A stretch of DNA of 64,000 bases from Leptospira ainazelensis (GCF_016918785.1 NZ_JAFFPT010000013.1:87277-151276); one strand, 5' to 3'; shown: positions 30,738 to 46,875, counted from the first letter of the stretch. Notes: a model not told the origin generated them from the sequence alone. Made by a program: numbers and translations.

Positions 30738-30834
30738 TTTTTTCACTTTTTTGTTTTGTCCTTCCGGTTTTACTGCGTCTTCGAATTTGTTCTTGAAGAA
30801 TTAGAATTGACTTTAAAGTCCAATTGGACCTAAT

Positions 30835-32778
30835 TTGAAACAAGTGAACGATTGTTTGTATCTCGTTTTGAATTTTTTGTTACAAGATCATTCTGCGAAT
30901 TTAAGAGCCGTTTTTACGGATCAAAATTCGACTTTAACCTCTTTTTTTAAGAAAAGAATAATCCTCCTTTTGTGTTTGCTTCTTCTTTCCGGATGTGCGC
31001 GTATTCGAAGTTTGAATCCGGGAGATATGAGCTCCACCTCATATTACGAAAACATAATTATTCAATGTCTTTTAGGTCAGGCGACAAATTGTACGGCTCC
31101 TTCGATTCGTAACGTTCGGGATCGCGGAGTTTTAAATTCCGGCTTTTTGACGGGAAATACGGCGCCTTTTGCCTCTACCGTAGAGGTCGCGTTAGACGGA
31201 GGATTCTTTCAAGGCGCCTCGGTTACGGGAAACACTTGGTCCTTTCCGCTTCCGAAAGGACCAAGTGTTTGGAAACAAAATTCATTGCATAAGGTTACGG
31301 TTCGTTCCGGTCCGCTTTCGGCCCAAAATACGATTATGATTCGAAAGGGGAGCAATTATGACGTCAACGGAGACGGCTTCTCCGATGTCCTTGTCGGTGC
31401 GAATCAATTTAGCGCCGGAACTGGAAAGGCTTATATTTTTTATGGAAGCGTTCAGGGGATTGTTTCGCAAGGTGCAACTTCGGCTAACACAAATTTGGTG
31501 GGAATTCCCTCCGGTCAATTCGGATGGGCCGTTGCGTTAGGAGACGTAAACGGGGACGGCTATTCGGATGCGATTGTCGGAGCCCCGGGCGCGGGAGTAG
31601 ATTCGGTTTTCATCTATCATTCGTTAGGGGGAGACGGAATTCCAAACGGCGCTTCTCCTAATTCTACTCTCAGCGCCGGTTCCATTATGTTTTTTGGAGG
31701 GACCGTCGCGACCGGCGATATCAACGGAGATGGATTCGAGGACGTTGTCGTCGGTTCTTACGGTTATTCGACTTCCTCCGGACGAGTGGATGTATTTTAT
31801 TCTTCCGGAACGTCCGGAGTTCCGACCGGAGGCCTTTCTACTGCCAAATCCACTTTGATTGGATCCGTATTGAACGGTAGATTTGGGATCACGGTTGCGA
31901 CTGGAGATTCAAACGGGGACGGTTACGCTGATGTTTTAGTGGGCGCGGATGGAATTTCCAGATCTTACATATTTCATTCGGACGGGACTGGAGGAATTTC
32001 CGGCCAGGATCTTTCCGCAGGCGGAACGGCGAATACCCTTCTTATCGGGGAAACGGGAAGCCAATTCGGAATATCGGTTTCTTTGGGCGACGTGACCGCG
32101 GATGGATTTCAAGACGCTTTGATCGGAGCAAGATCTTACACCGCAAACCAAGGTCGGGCTTATGTTTTTCATTCGAACGGAAGTTCGGGAATTCCAAATC
32201 AGGATCTTTCCGGATCCGGATTTGCAAATACGATTCTTACGGGACAAATCGCCGGAAGCTTTTTCGGAATATCGGTTTCCTTAGGGGACGTGAACGGAGA
32301 CGGATCCGCCGATGCGCTCGTAGGAGCCTATGGTTTCGGAACGGGGAATTCGTTTATTTTTTTGTCCGATGGATCTTCCGGAATCGTCAGTCAAAATCTT
32401 CAGAGTGGAGGAACCGCGCATTCAACGTTTACCGGAGAAACGGCAGGGGACCAATTTGGAATTTTTGTCCGTCTCGTGGATGCAAATGGAGACGGTTGTT
32501 CGGACGTTGCGGTCGGGGCTTATGGATATTCCGGCGGGGGCAACACTGGAAGGGTTTATATTTTTTCAGGATCTTCCTCGGGCATTCCAAGTGTAGGAGC
32601 TCCTAGTGCGAATACGATTCTAACGGGAGAGCCGGCCAGTCAGTTTGGATATTCGATCGCTTCGAATCGGAAGACGGAAAATCAAACCTTTCTTGAGAAG
32701 AATCTTTATCGATGGAAAACGATTCTTTTTCGAAGAGAAGATCAAGAAGATTCACAAAGTCATTTTCGAAATTCATAA
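30835..32778 (+). CDS. FG-GAP repeat lipoprotein (seven-bladed propeller)
   Basis: A 647-residue protein. RIILLLCLLLLSGC ends in a lipobox Cys at residue 54, so it should be lipidated and face the periplasm or cell surface. Seven FG-GAP repeats follow, each with a calcium-type DxNxDG loop (DVNGDGFSD, DVNGDGYSD, DINGDGFED, DSNGDGYAD, DVTADGFQD, DVNGDGSAD, DANGDGCSD), the number expected for one integrin-like beta-propeller. The start is TTG 30835, giving an odd 40-residue stretch before the signal core; a later rare start is possible. Adhesion or cell contact is the usual role of such propellers; here it is inference. Confidence 0.8.
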   Translation: MKQVNDCLYLVLNFLLQDHSANLRAVFTDQNSTLTSFFKKRIILLLCLLLLSGCARIRSLNPGDMSSTSYYENIIIQCLLGQATNCTAPSIRNVRDRGVLNSGFLTGNTAPFASTVEVALDGGFFQGASVTGNTWSFPLPKGPSVWKQNSLHKVTVRSGPLSAQNTIMIRKGSNYDVNGDGFSDVLVGANQFSAGTGKAYIFYGSVQGIVSQGATSANTNLVGIPSGQFGWAVALGDVNGDGYSDAIVGAPGAGVDSVFIYHSLGGDGIPNGASPNSTLSAGSIMFFGGTVATGDINGDGFEDVVVGSYGYSTSSGRVDVFYSSGTSGVPTGGLSTAKSTLIGSVLNGRFGITVATGDSNGDGYADVLVGADGISRSYIFHSDGTGGISGQDLSAGGTANTLLIGETGSQFGISVSLGDVTADGFQDALIGARSYTANQGRAYVFHSNGSSGIPNQDLSGSGFANTILTGQIAGSFFGISVSLGDVNGDGSADALVGAYGFGTGNSFIFLSDGSSGIVSQNLQSGGTAHSTFTGETAGDQFGIFVRLVDANGDGCSDVAVGAYGYSGGGNTGRVYIFSGSSSGIPSVGAPSANTILTGEPASQFGYSIASNRKTENQTFLEKNLYRWKTILFRREDQEDSQSHFRNS

Positions 32779-32833
32779 AACTTAAGATCCGAAAGAATTC
32801 AGAAGAATTTTAATCTTTTTTACTAATTTAAGA

Positions 32834-32862
32834 TTGACCGTACAAACCGGTACGCGAATCTG
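32834..32862 (+). promoter_or_regulatory. Candidate 5S rRNA promoter
   Basis: TTGACC at 32834-32839, a 17-base spacer, then a weak -10-like AATCTG at 32857. Transcription would begin about 5-10 bases before the mature 5S RNA. Confidence 0.35.
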
Positions 32863-32873
32863 ACTTCAAGATT

Positions 32874-32995
<122 letters not shown>

Positions 32996-33231
32996 TTATT
33001 TTAGGACAGAGAATTGATTCTGACAATTCTCCTCCGGTCGTTCGGGCCTTCCTCAGGGTTTTCCCTGAAATTCCTAAGAATATAGAAATCCCGATAAAGA
33101 CAAATTCACATCGGAATCGGATGTGAAATGGTTGACTTAGACTTTTTCAGAATGCTTCTGTTAGAAAGAGCATTGGATTCTTCTAAACAGAAGAAAATAT
33201 ACGCAATCATTAACGCCAATCAGGGATAAGT

Positions 33232-33393
33232 ATGAAAAGAAATTACCAGCCCAGCCGAGTAAAAAGAGCGAGAACACACGGATTTCGCGCGAGAATGGCT
33301 ACTTCCGGTGGAAGAAAAGTTCTTTCTCGTAGAAGAAAGAAGGGCAGACATAAGCTCACTGTTTCCGACGAAAAACTCGGTAAAAAATTCTAA
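33232..33393 (+). CDS. rpmH: 50S ribosomal protein L34
   Basis: A 53-residue very basic protein: [18 protein letters not shown] then [21 protein letters not shown], the L34 signature. It is longer than the usual 44-46 residues by a short acidic/basic tail ([12 protein letters not shown]). GGGATAAGT precedes the ATG. First gene of the rpmH-rnpA-yidD-yidC-jag-mnmE cluster. Confidence 0.97.
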   Translation: MKRNYQPSRVKRARTHGFRARMATSGGRKVLSRRRKKGRHKLTVSDEKLGKKF

Positions 33394-33403
33394 GAACTAA
33401 GCC

Positions 33404-33724
33404 ATCGAAGAGACGTTAAAATCCAGGAAGGAGATACAATCTCTTTTTAAGGCTGGAAAAAGAGTCTCCCGCTTCCCGATCGTTCTAGTATTCACCGCTA
33501 ATTCCTTATCTAAGAATCGTTTTTTATACTGTCCGGAACGTACAGTAAAAACGGCGGTTCAAAGAAACCGGATCAAAAGGAAACTCAGATCGGTCATACA
33601 CGAGGAAGAGAAGAATTTTCTAAAGGGCTTTGATATCGCAATATTAGCCAAAAAAGAAATTTTGGATCTAAACCACGGGGAGCTGGTTCAGATTCTGGTC
33701 TCTCTGATCAACCGAATCTTATGA
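33404..33724 (+). CDS. rnpA: Ribonuclease P protein component, unconventional start
   Basis: The protein part of RNase P, which trims tRNA 5' leaders. The frame reads TLKSRKEIQSLFKAGKRVSRFP, VFTANSLSKNR, and the signature KTAVQRNRIKRKLRSVI, ending LINRIL and TGA at 33722-33724. Upstream the frame closes with a stop at 33398-33400, and between there and the RNase P core there is no ATG, GTG or TTG. The best candidate is ATC at 33404 (IEETLKSRKE), giving 106 residues; ATA further in would lose conserved residues. No strong ribosome binding site, so coupling to rpmH is likely. Its stop overlaps yidD. Confidence 0.85.
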   Translation: MEETLKSRKEIQSLFKAGKRVSRFPIVLVFTANSLSKNRFLYCPERTVKTAVQRNRIKRKLRSVIHEEEKNFLKGFDIAILAKKEILDLNHGELVQILVSLINRIL

Positions 33725-33947
33725 ACCAACTTGCAATCAAACTGATTCAGCTATACAAACGGCTAATCTCACCTTTACTCCCACCAGCCTGTCGATTCAC
33801 CCCAAGTTGTTCCGAATATGCAGCACAAGCATTTCAAGAATACGGATTTTTCCGCGCGTTGCAATTGAGCACTTGGAGAATTTTGAGATGCAACCCTCTC
33901 TCTCGGGGATTCGAAGATCCCTTACCACCTAACATTAAAAGGACGAA

Positions 33948-33951
<4 letters not shown>
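33721..33951 (+). CDS. yidD: Membrane protein insertion efficiency factor YidD
   Basis: A 76-residue protein with the family block [26 protein letters not shown], including the conserved Cys pair, and the GFEDPLPP end. It is thought to assist YidC-dependent insertion. Its ATG overlaps the rnpA stop (ATGA), and its own stop overlaps the start of yidC in the same way. Confidence 0.96.
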
Positions 33952-35834
<1,883 letters not shown>

Positions 35835-35867
35835 CCACGCAACGAACTCATTATCGAGGATAAACAC

Positions 35868-37941
<2,074 letters not shown>

Positions 37942-37988
37942 AATGTTATGGTCTCACGGTCTGAATTCAAAAATATGGGAAATATCGT

Positions 37989-39251
37989 ATGAGGGAAAAA
38001 TCACTACAGTATCACTCGCTCCATCCTAAGGGAAAAATAGAAGTGGTTCCAACGAAACCAACTCTGGATTCTTACGATCTTTCCCTCGCCTATTCTCCCG
38101 GTGTAGCTTATCCTTGTTTAGAAATCAAAGAAAGTCCGGACCTCGTTTATGAATATACGAACAAAGGGAATTTAGTCGGCATCATCACAAATGGAACCGC
38201 CGTTCTCGGACTCGGCGATATCGGAGCTCTTGCAGGAAAACCGGTTATGGAAGGCAAAGCCGTCCTTTTTAAAAAATTTGCGGGTATCGACGTCTTTGAT
38301 ATCGAAGTCAACACAAAGGATCCGGACGAATTTATCAACGCGGTAAAACTTCTCGAACCGACTTTCGGCGGTATCAATCTGGAAGACATCAAAGCTCCGG
38401 AAAGTTTTTATATCGAAGAAGAACTCATTAAAAAAATGAATATCCCCGTGTTTCACGACGATCAACACGGAACCGCAATCATAACGGTTGCAGGTCTTCT
38501 TAATTCTTTTGAAATCACCGGAAAAAAACCGGGCGATGTGAAAGTTGTTATCTGCGGAGCCGGCGCCGCAGGAATTGCAATCGCTGAACTCATTCAACAT
38601 ATCGGAATCAAAAAAGAACAAATCTTTTTAGTGGATACGAAAGGTGTGATTCATCATAACCGTTCCGATCTCAATGAATCGAAAAAAAGATACGTTCAAA
38701 AAACGGATTCCACAACTCTCAAAGACATTATGAAAGGCGCCGATATTTTTGTCGGCGTTTCCGTTCAGGATATGGTCGACGCGGATATGGTCCGCTCTAT
38801 GGCTAAAAATCCGGTGATCTTCGCATTAGCAAATCCCGATCCTGAAATTCCTTATCAGATCGCAAAAGCCGTTCGTTCCGATCTGATCATGGGAACCGGA
38901 AGAAGCGACAATCCGAATCAGGTGAACAACGTATTAGGTTTTCCTTTTATTTTTCGGGGCGCCCTCGATGTAAGAGCCCGCCATATCACCTTGGAAATGA
39001 AATTAGCCGCTGCACGTTCCCTTGCAGAATTGGCTCGGTTAGAAGTTCCGGATGCGGTAAGCCAAGCCTACGGCGGAGTTAAATTTCAATTTGGTCCCGA
39101 ATACTTGATTCCGAAACCGTTTGATAAACGAGTTCTTTTTCACGTAGCCCCTGCGGTCGCAGAAGCCGCAGTCGCGAGCGGATCCGCTCGAATTCCTTAT
39201 CCAGGAAGAGAAAAATATCTCGGATTTCTGGAAGGAATTATTCGGAGCTGA
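37989..39251 (+). CDS. NAD(P)-dependent malic enzyme
   Basis: A 420-residue malate dehydrogenase (oxaloacetate-decarboxylating). The Tyr/Lys catalytic region ([42 protein letters not shown]), metal-binding [21 protein letters not shown] and the Rossmann GAGAAGIA are all present. It makes pyruvate from malate and supplies reducing power. The short form lacks a phosphotransacetylase tail. Thirty-odd bases after mnmE, perhaps transcribed with it. Confidence 0.93.
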   Translation: MREKSLQYHSLHPKGKIEVVPTKPTLDSYDLSLAYSPGVAYPCLEIKESPDLVYEYTNKGNLVGIITNGTAVLGLGDIGALAGKPVMEGKAVLFKKFAGIDVFDIEVNTKDPDEFINAVKLLEPTFGGINLEDIKAPESFYIEEELIKKMNIPVFHDDQHGTAIITVAGLLNSFEITGKKPGDVKVVICGAGAAGIAIAELIQHIGIKKEQIFLVDTKGVIHHNRSDLNESKKRYVQKTDSTTLKDIMKGADIFVGVSVQDMVDADMVRSMAKNPVIFALANPDPEIPYQIAKAVRSDLIMGTGRSDNPNQVNNVLGFPFIFRGALDVRARHITLEMKLAAARSLAELARLEVPDAVSQAYGGVKFQFGPEYLIPKPFDKRVLFHVAPAVAEAAVASGSARIPYPGREKYLGFLEGIIRS

Positions 39252-39353
39252 TTTTTTTTCTCACTTTCGAAATCCGATATTTATAAAGATACGAGACTTT
39301 TGCCCTTTTCTAAAGTCTCTTAACAATATGCCCTGAATCGGGTACGGTGGATT

Positions 39354-41429
<2,076 letters not shown>

Positions 41430-41525
41430 TTTTTTTATCCGATTCTTAATTATATTAGAATTTTATAATAAATCTTTCTTGTTCTTGGAAAAACAATATT
41501 CTAATTACTTGTAAACATCGGAGGC

Positions 41526-42923
<1,398 letters not shown>

Positions 42924-42950
42924 GTTTAGAATTAGATTCGGTTTTTATGA

Positions 42951-42978
42951 AGCCCGTTTCAAAAGAACGGGCTTTTTT
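42951..42978 (+). terminator. fumC rho-independent terminator
   Basis: AGCCCGTT (42951-42958) pairs with AACGGGCT (42966-42973), then TTTTTT. About 27 bases after the fumC stop. Confidence 0.88.
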
Positions 42979-43171
42979 ATTTCTTCAGGTTGCTCACTCT
43001 TCTTTTCTTTCAAATTAAAATAATGAGTAATCTGAACCGAAAAGCGCGGTGTGCAGAAAGCTGATAGCCTAAGTTAGAAACGGAAAAAAATGAAATAGAA
43101 TAAAAGCCTTCTTTTCTTTTAATAAAAAGTTCATTCAACCAAAATGTATTTTAAAATTATAATATATCGAG

Positions 43172-43210
43172 AAGTCCGTTTTAGAGTTGATTAAAAACTA
43201 AAACGGACTT
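43172..43210. terminator. 13-bp perfect hairpin at the left edge of the phage element
   Basis: AAGTCCGTTTTAG (43172-43184) and CTAAAACGGACTT (43198-43210) form a perfect 13-bp stem with a 13-base loop, just downstream of the last leftward early gene. No T-run on either side. It may end the leftward transcript or mark the left junction of the element. Confidence 0.5.
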
Positions 43211-43217
43211 TGTGATT

Positions 43218-43358
43218 TTATTCCCCTCTTGGATTTTTTTGTTTCCATATTAAGAAAAACCAAAGACATGCGGCGATCACTCCTACGAAAAACCAGACTA
43301 ACAATGTCCAAAAAGCTGCATATCCGAATACCAAAGTAACTAGTTCGAACGTTTTCAC
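43218..43358 (-). CDS. 46-residue membrane protein coupled to DUF1353 gene
   Basis: GTG start at 43358, overlapping the stop of the DUF1353 gene as GTGA, and ending TAA at 43218. MKTFELVTLVFGYAAFWTLL continues into a long hydrophobic stretch (VWFFVGVIAACLWFFLIW) then a basic tail (KQKNPRGE), so one or two membrane helices. Too short for most gene finders. Last gene of the leftward early block. Function unknown; a small holin-like or exclusion peptide is possible. Confidence 0.55.
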   Translation of the reverse strand: MKTFELVTLVFGYAAFWTLLVWFFVGVIAACLWFFLIWKQKNPRGE

Positions 43359-43795
43359 GGAGCCACTTCCCATTCTTTCGTTTCATCTTTAGGTTTCGCC
43401 GCCGACTCGCCGAACCAACGAACGGACCGATAAACATAATTTGCGCGAAAGGAATTCATACCGTCTTCCAAACACACGTCCTTAAGAATCTTATCCGCCG
43501 ATTCGCGATAAACACTACGCTCTAACTTTTTTTCACGCATCAGTTGATAGAGCGCGTCGTGAATGAGAGAGCCTCGCATAAAAGTTTTTGTATCGATCGT
43601 TGGACCGCTTGGGCCGTCCCAGGCATAACCGGATTCGATTTTCAAAAGGCCGTCCGGCGAAAGTTCCACGAAAATTTTCACCTCAGGAACGCCGATCTGA
43701 AGAGAGGAATTTGGTCGTATCGAAGTCTGATAATCGTAATTTTTTATCAATTGATACTTATAGTTTCTAAGATTTTTATATGTGATCTGATTCAT
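43355..43795 (-). CDS. DUF1353 phage protein
   Basis: A 146-residue protein matching DUF1353, a family found in many phages: IESGYAWDGPSGPTIDTKTFMRGSLIHDALYQLMR (about 53-90) is the core with conserved WDGPSG and HD(A)LYQ. Function unknown. It reads leftward in the early block, 22 bases after the gene at 43818. Confidence 0.85.
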   Translation of the reverse strand: MNQITYKNLRNYKYQLIKNYDYQTSIRPNSSLQIGVPEVKIFVELSPDGLLKIESGYAWDGPSGPTIDTKTFMRGSLIHDALYQLMREKKLERSVYRESADKILKDVCLEDGMNSFRANYVYRSVRWFGESAAKPKDETKEWEVAP

Positions 43796-43817
43796 TTTGT
43801 TCCTCCTTTTTCACGAC

Positions 43818-44018
43818 TTAAAAACGAATCGGAGAGTTTCTTTTTGTTTCCGCAATTTTTTCTATCGTAGTTTGAGAAACTCCCAGTTTTTTCTTTGCAT
43901 AAAGAGTCATCGTTGCGATGTTCACCATTCCAAATTCGTCTAAAACGGCGTCGCTAAAGTCGTTAAATTCCAAATCTTCGAATTGAATTTTAAGTTGAGC
44001 CTTAAACGTCGATAACAT
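43818..44018 (-). CDS. Small phage early protein
   Basis: A 66-residue protein, acidic in the middle, with a C-terminal segment that looks like a short helix-turn-helix (IATMTLYAKKKLGVSQTTIEKI). Its start overlaps the end of the gene at 44002 by 17 bases, in line with tight early-operon packing. No family recognised. Confidence 0.5.
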   Translation of the reverse strand: MLSTFKAQLKIQFEDLEFNDFSDAVLDEFGMVNIATMTLYAKKKLGVSQTTIEKIAETKRNSPIRF

Positions 44019-44238
44019 TGTTTTCTCCTTCTTGTATTTTCCAGATCGATCCTTTAAAGTAACGTTCTACGAGAATTCTTACATACTCAGTGCATGCGGA
44101 AATTTCGATCGTAAAATTCCGAGGGTCGATCTTTACTTTCAAACTCTGAACTTCTTCGTGTGTGAACCGCGAAAATCTTTTAGTATATTCGATAAAAGTC
44201 ATCCAGTCCACTTCCTTGCACGTTGGAATCGACATCAC
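44002..44238 (-). CDS. Small phage early protein
   Basis: A 78-residue protein with no recognised domain (contains [23 protein letters not shown]). Its ATG overlaps the Gam gene stop by 4 bases, so it is translated with it. An internal ATG one codon later (MSIPTCKE) is equally possible. Confidence 0.5.
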   Translation of the reverse strand: MMSIPTCKEVDWMTFIEYTKRFSRFTHEEVQSLKVKIDPRNFTIEISACTEYVRILVERYFKGSIWKIQEGENNVIDV

Positions 44239-44822
44239 GCCGCGTCCTGGATTGCTTCGATTTCAATTTCGGTCTCGTTGGGAGTGATGTAGAGACGTTC
44301 GGATTCTTCGTTGAGTTCTACGCCGATTTTTTGCACGGCTTTAAACGGCTCTGCGAGAATCTGTTCCTTGTTGAGTTCTAATCTAACCCGAAGATAAACG
44401 CCGCCTAACTTAGAAATTAAAGTGTTGAATCTTTCCAAAAGGCCGTTTTCGGAAAGAATCCGTTCAAAAAATTTTAGCGTGCCCCTAGTCTTTACCGAAG
44501 CTGGAGTTTTGCGGAGTTTTAAAACGCCCGTGCCTAATTTGCACGTTCTATATTCCGGATTAGGGAAAAGTTCATCCTTATGATGATCGACGAAATATTT
44601 TACGCCGGACGCAATATGTTGAATTCTTAGATCCAGTGGAGAAACTTCTTCCTGAAGATCTAATTGAAGTCTGCTGATTTGGTTGTCCGTCTTGTTTTTG
44701 ATTCGATCTCTTTCCCGTTTGATCTCTCCAAGCAGTTGTATCGCTTGGGTGAGGTCGGTGCGATCTTTGTAGTTGTTATCGGGTAAATCTACAACGTGTG
44801 TTTTGTTTTTTGACTTTGACAT
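44235..44822 (-). CDS. gam: Host-nuclease inhibitor Gam-like protein (Mu type)
   Basis: A 195-residue protein of the Mu Gam family: an N-terminal long coiled coil (about 25-75, [26 protein letters not shown]) followed by the DNA-end binding part ([18 protein letters not shown]). In Mu, Gam coats double-stranded DNA ends and blocks host exonuclease, resembling Ku. Finding it in this leftward block points to descent from a transposable Mu-like phage, though no transposase was found here. Confidence 0.8.
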   Translation of the reverse strand: MSKSKNKTHVVDLPDNNYKDRTDLTQAIQLLGEIKRERDRIKNKTDNQISRLQLDLQEEVSPLDLRIQHIASGVKYFVDHHKDELFPNPEYRTCKLGTGVLKLRKTPASVKTRGTLKFFERILSENGLLERFNTLISKLGGVYLRVRLELNKEQILAEPFKAVQKIGVELNEESERLYITPNETEIEIEAIQDAA

Positions 44823-44831
44823 ACCGGTCTC

Positions 44832-44969
44832 CTATTTTGAAGTCATCTCGACTGCCACTCCGTTTGTTGAAGAGGACAGAACTTTCGCAGTCGGAATTTT
44901 TTTATCGGAAGAACCTTTTTTCCTTCCGGCTTTTGCGATTTTATTCGTTTCTTTTTTTGATCCTTTCAT
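44832..44969 (-). CDS. 45-residue basic protein upstream of Gam
   Basis: ATG 44969 preceded by AAAAAGGAG, ending TAG at 44832 nine bases before the Gam start. Strongly basic and lysine-rich (MKGSKKETNKIAKAGRKKGS), then a short polar tail. Probably nucleic-acid binding or a small modulator. The clear ribosome binding site and tight spacing support a real gene. Confidence 0.6.
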   Translation of the reverse strand: MKGSKKETNKIAKAGRKKGSSDKKIPTAKVLSSSTNGVAVEMTSK

Positions 44970-45133
44970 AGATGTTTCTCCTTTTTAAAGTCCCAATTTC
45001 GATTCTATGGTTTTTTCATTTTCGTGTTTGCTTCTTTAAGATTGGGATTTTTCAGAATACGCCGTTTAGATTTTTGATTCCGTTCATTCTTAGTAATTTT
45101 AGCCTTTTAATAGAATCTTTTTTAATTTAGAGT

Positions 45134-45553
45134 TTATTGAGCCCGGTTAGATTTAAGCACTTCGGAATACCATATAACAAATTCTCTGATAGAATCCGGA
45201 TCTAAGACCTGACCCAGTTTTTCCCTTTCTTTATCTTCGCGGTAAATTTTCCGAATCGTTTCGATCGGTAGTTTCCAGGAATCTTCGATAGCGAAAGCAT
45301 AACGCGGAGTGTTTCTGATACCCTTAACGACTTCCGATAAATGTTCGCGATAAAGAGGCCCTAAATAATCGGTCTGGTCCGTATTTAAACCGAAAGAATA
45401 TTTGAAAGCGATATCTCTGAGATTCATTTTGGTTTCGATGACGATTTGTTCCAGACGTTGTGATAGAGACCTGCCCCTTCTCCAAAATCTTTTGTAATGC
45501 ACGATCTCGCCGTTCAAGAGGTATCGTGCGGGTTTAGTAGTAGAGTTCATCAT
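45134..45553 (-). CDS. Hypothetical phage early protein
   Basis: A 139-residue protein with no recognised domain; charged, helical (contains [24 protein letters not shown] and [15 protein letters not shown]). Its start is three bases after the stop of the gene at 45557. A gap of 164 bases without a gene separates it from the next gene to the left, which may carry a second promoter. Confidence 0.55.
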   Translation of the reverse strand: MMNSTTKPARYLLNGEIVHYKRFWRRGRSLSQRLEQIVIETKMNLRDIAFKYSFGLNTDQTDYLGPLYREHLSEVVKGIRNTPRYAFAIEDSWKLPIETIRKIYREDKEREKLGQVLDPDSIREFVIWYSEVLKSNRAQ

Positions 45554-45556
45554 GTT

Positions 45557-45784
45557 TTACGCGACCGCGATCTCCTTTTTGGAAGTAACTTTACGAACAT
45601 AAGAAGTGTGTATGATTTTTCTTCTTTCGATTACCGGAAGCACGTGACGGATCATATAATCGGCAAGTTCGTCCGTTTTTAATTTACGAATCATATGATC
45701 GGGAACCTCTTTCCAGCCGTCTTCGAAGATGTTTTTATCCACACGGATCATCTTAAGAATCCTTTGTTTTTTTGTAAGATTCAT
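45557..45784 (-). CDS. Hypothetical small phage protein
   Basis: A 75-residue basic protein (MNLTKKQRILKMIRVDKN), ending in a positively charged tail. Its ATG overlaps the stop of the zinc-ribbon gene (ATGA). No family recognised. Confidence 0.5.
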   Translation of the reverse strand: MNLTKKQRILKMIRVDKNIFEDGWKEVPDHMIRKLKTDELADYMIRHVLPVIERRKIIHTSYVRKVTSKKEIAVA

Positions 45785-45960
45785 GCGGCCCCCTTCGGTT
45801 CTTTCGGATTGTAGAATTGAGAAAGTTTTGGATGTAAAGGCCTGATCTTATCGATTGTCGAAATCAAATCTTTAAACTTTTCCTTTAAACATTCTTTGCA
45901 AAGATCCGTTTGACAAAGCGAAACATTCCGTCCGCATTGAGCGCACCATTCAAATTTCAT
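45781..45960 (-). CDS. 59-residue zinc-ribbon protein
   Basis: ATG 45960 to TGA 45781. MKFEWCAQCGRNVSLCQTDLC continues KECLKE: Cys at 6, 9, 16, 21 and 24 make a small zinc ribbon. The rest is a short charged helix. Start overlaps the end of the gene at 45950 and its stop overlaps the next gene (ATGA), so it belongs to the same leftward operon. Likely a small regulator or DNA/RNA-binding protein. Confidence 0.65.
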   Translation of the reverse strand: MKFEWCAQCGRNVSLCQTDLCKECLKEKFKDLISTIDKIRPLHPKLSQFYNPKEPKGAA

Positions 45961-46174
45961 ATTCTAAATTCTCCTTGATTTTTTGTTCGTTTATCCATTC
46001 GGAAAATTCTCCTTCTAACTTGTTGTCTTGGAGAAATGCGTCTATAATCGCCGATCGACTTAAAAGACTTTCAATAATTTCGAAATGGTTTCTTCTGTTT
46101 CCGTCCTTTTTATAGAGTTTGGAAAGAAGAAGTCCTCTTCTCAATAACGTGAGCCGTTCCCTAATTTGAATCAT
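45950..46174 (-). CDS. Hypothetical small phage protein
   Basis: A 74-residue protein, basic at the start (MIQIRERLTLLRRGLLLSKLY), acidic at the end. Overlaps the next gene's start (46171) by four bases and its end runs into the zinc-ribbon gene by 11 bases. No family recognised. Confidence 0.5.
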   Translation of the reverse strand: MIQIRERLTLLRRGLLLSKLYKKDGNRRNHFEIIESLLSRSAIIDAFLQDNKLEGEFSEWINEQKIKENLEYEI

Positions 46175-46473
46175 TCTCCGTATTCCTCCTCTAAGATATA
46201 TTCAAGAATACTGATGAACTCGCGGATTTTATTCGGATCTTTTTCGCAGATTTGAACGATGTCGTTTTTGACGAGGAAAAGAGAAGTAACCGCTTTATCT
46301 ATCATCTCAGAATGGTCGTCCCATCTCCAATCGAAGGTCGGAAATTGTTCTTTGACGTATTCCGCAATCTGTGCGATCATTTTATCTTCGATGTCCGCAA
46401 GTACGACGGGGTTCAGGTTATCCCGAAAAAAAGTCTGTTTAAGATCGATTGTGGCCGATTCTACTTTATTCAC
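46171..46473 (-). CDS. Hypothetical phage early protein
   Basis: A 100-residue acidic protein (contains IAQIAEYVKEQFPTFDWRWDDHSE and a Glu-rich end). GGAGAA lies just upstream of the ATG. No family recognised. Member of the leftward operon that begins with the gene at 46523. Confidence 0.55.
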   Translation of the reverse strand: MNKVESATIDLKQTFFRDNLNPVVLADIEDKMIAQIAEYVKEQFPTFDWRWDDHSEMIDKAVTSLFLVKNDIVQICEKDPNKIREFISILEYILEEEYGE

Positions 46474-46522
46474 TATGTTATTCTCCTTGGTTTACGTTTA
46501 TTGCAGGATCGAGGTCTTCGAT

Positions 46523-46708
46523 TCACACTAAATGGTATATTCTACTATTTGAATGTTTTATGATTTCTTTGTAAGAATGTTGTTCGTTTAAACTCTTAGA
46601 GAAATAGTCGTAGTTTACTTCCGCTTCCCTAAGGAATTTAGCCAAGGTTTTCATTCGAAGTGTGATACAGATGAATTCCTTGCATACGTCTCCATTAATG
46701 CTGATCAT
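46523..46708 (-). CDS. First leftward early gene, hypothetical 61-residue protein
   Basis: ATG 46708 is chosen because AAAAAGGAGG stands seven bases before it; upstream ATGs up to 46786 would add 26 residues without a site. MISINGDVCKEFICITLRMK... ends at 46523. No family recognised. It is divergent to the repressor gene and so first to be expressed when repression is lifted. Confidence 0.6.
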   Translation of the reverse strand: MISINGDVCKEFICITLRMKTLAKFLREAEVNYDYFSKSLNEQHSYKEIIKHSNSRIYHLV

Positions 46709-46875
46709 AAAACCTCCTTTTTGTGATTGCGATTTCGCTTCCGTATGCCAGGTTTGGGTCATGCGATTTACCAAACTCAGTTCCAAAAAGCGGCGCGCAT
46801 CTGGGCGGGTTTTGTACCGCTTGAAATGACCGTACGTTTAAAATGTATTTTGGTCAACTAAAAAATACGGTGAAA
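46709..46875. promoter_or_regulatory. Divergent early/repressor control region
   Basis: The 167 bases between the leftward operon and the repressor. TGACC (46827-46831) and GGTCA (46852-46856) form an inverted repeat with 20 bases between, next to A/T-rich AAAATGTATTTT; together a plausible repressor operator. Promoters themselves cannot be placed with confidence. Confidence 0.4.

Noticed and set aside
43198..43437. 79-codon minus-strand frame MFIGPFVGSASRRRN...
   Set aside because: Different frame from the coupled DUF1353/46-residue pair, which has better signals and composition.
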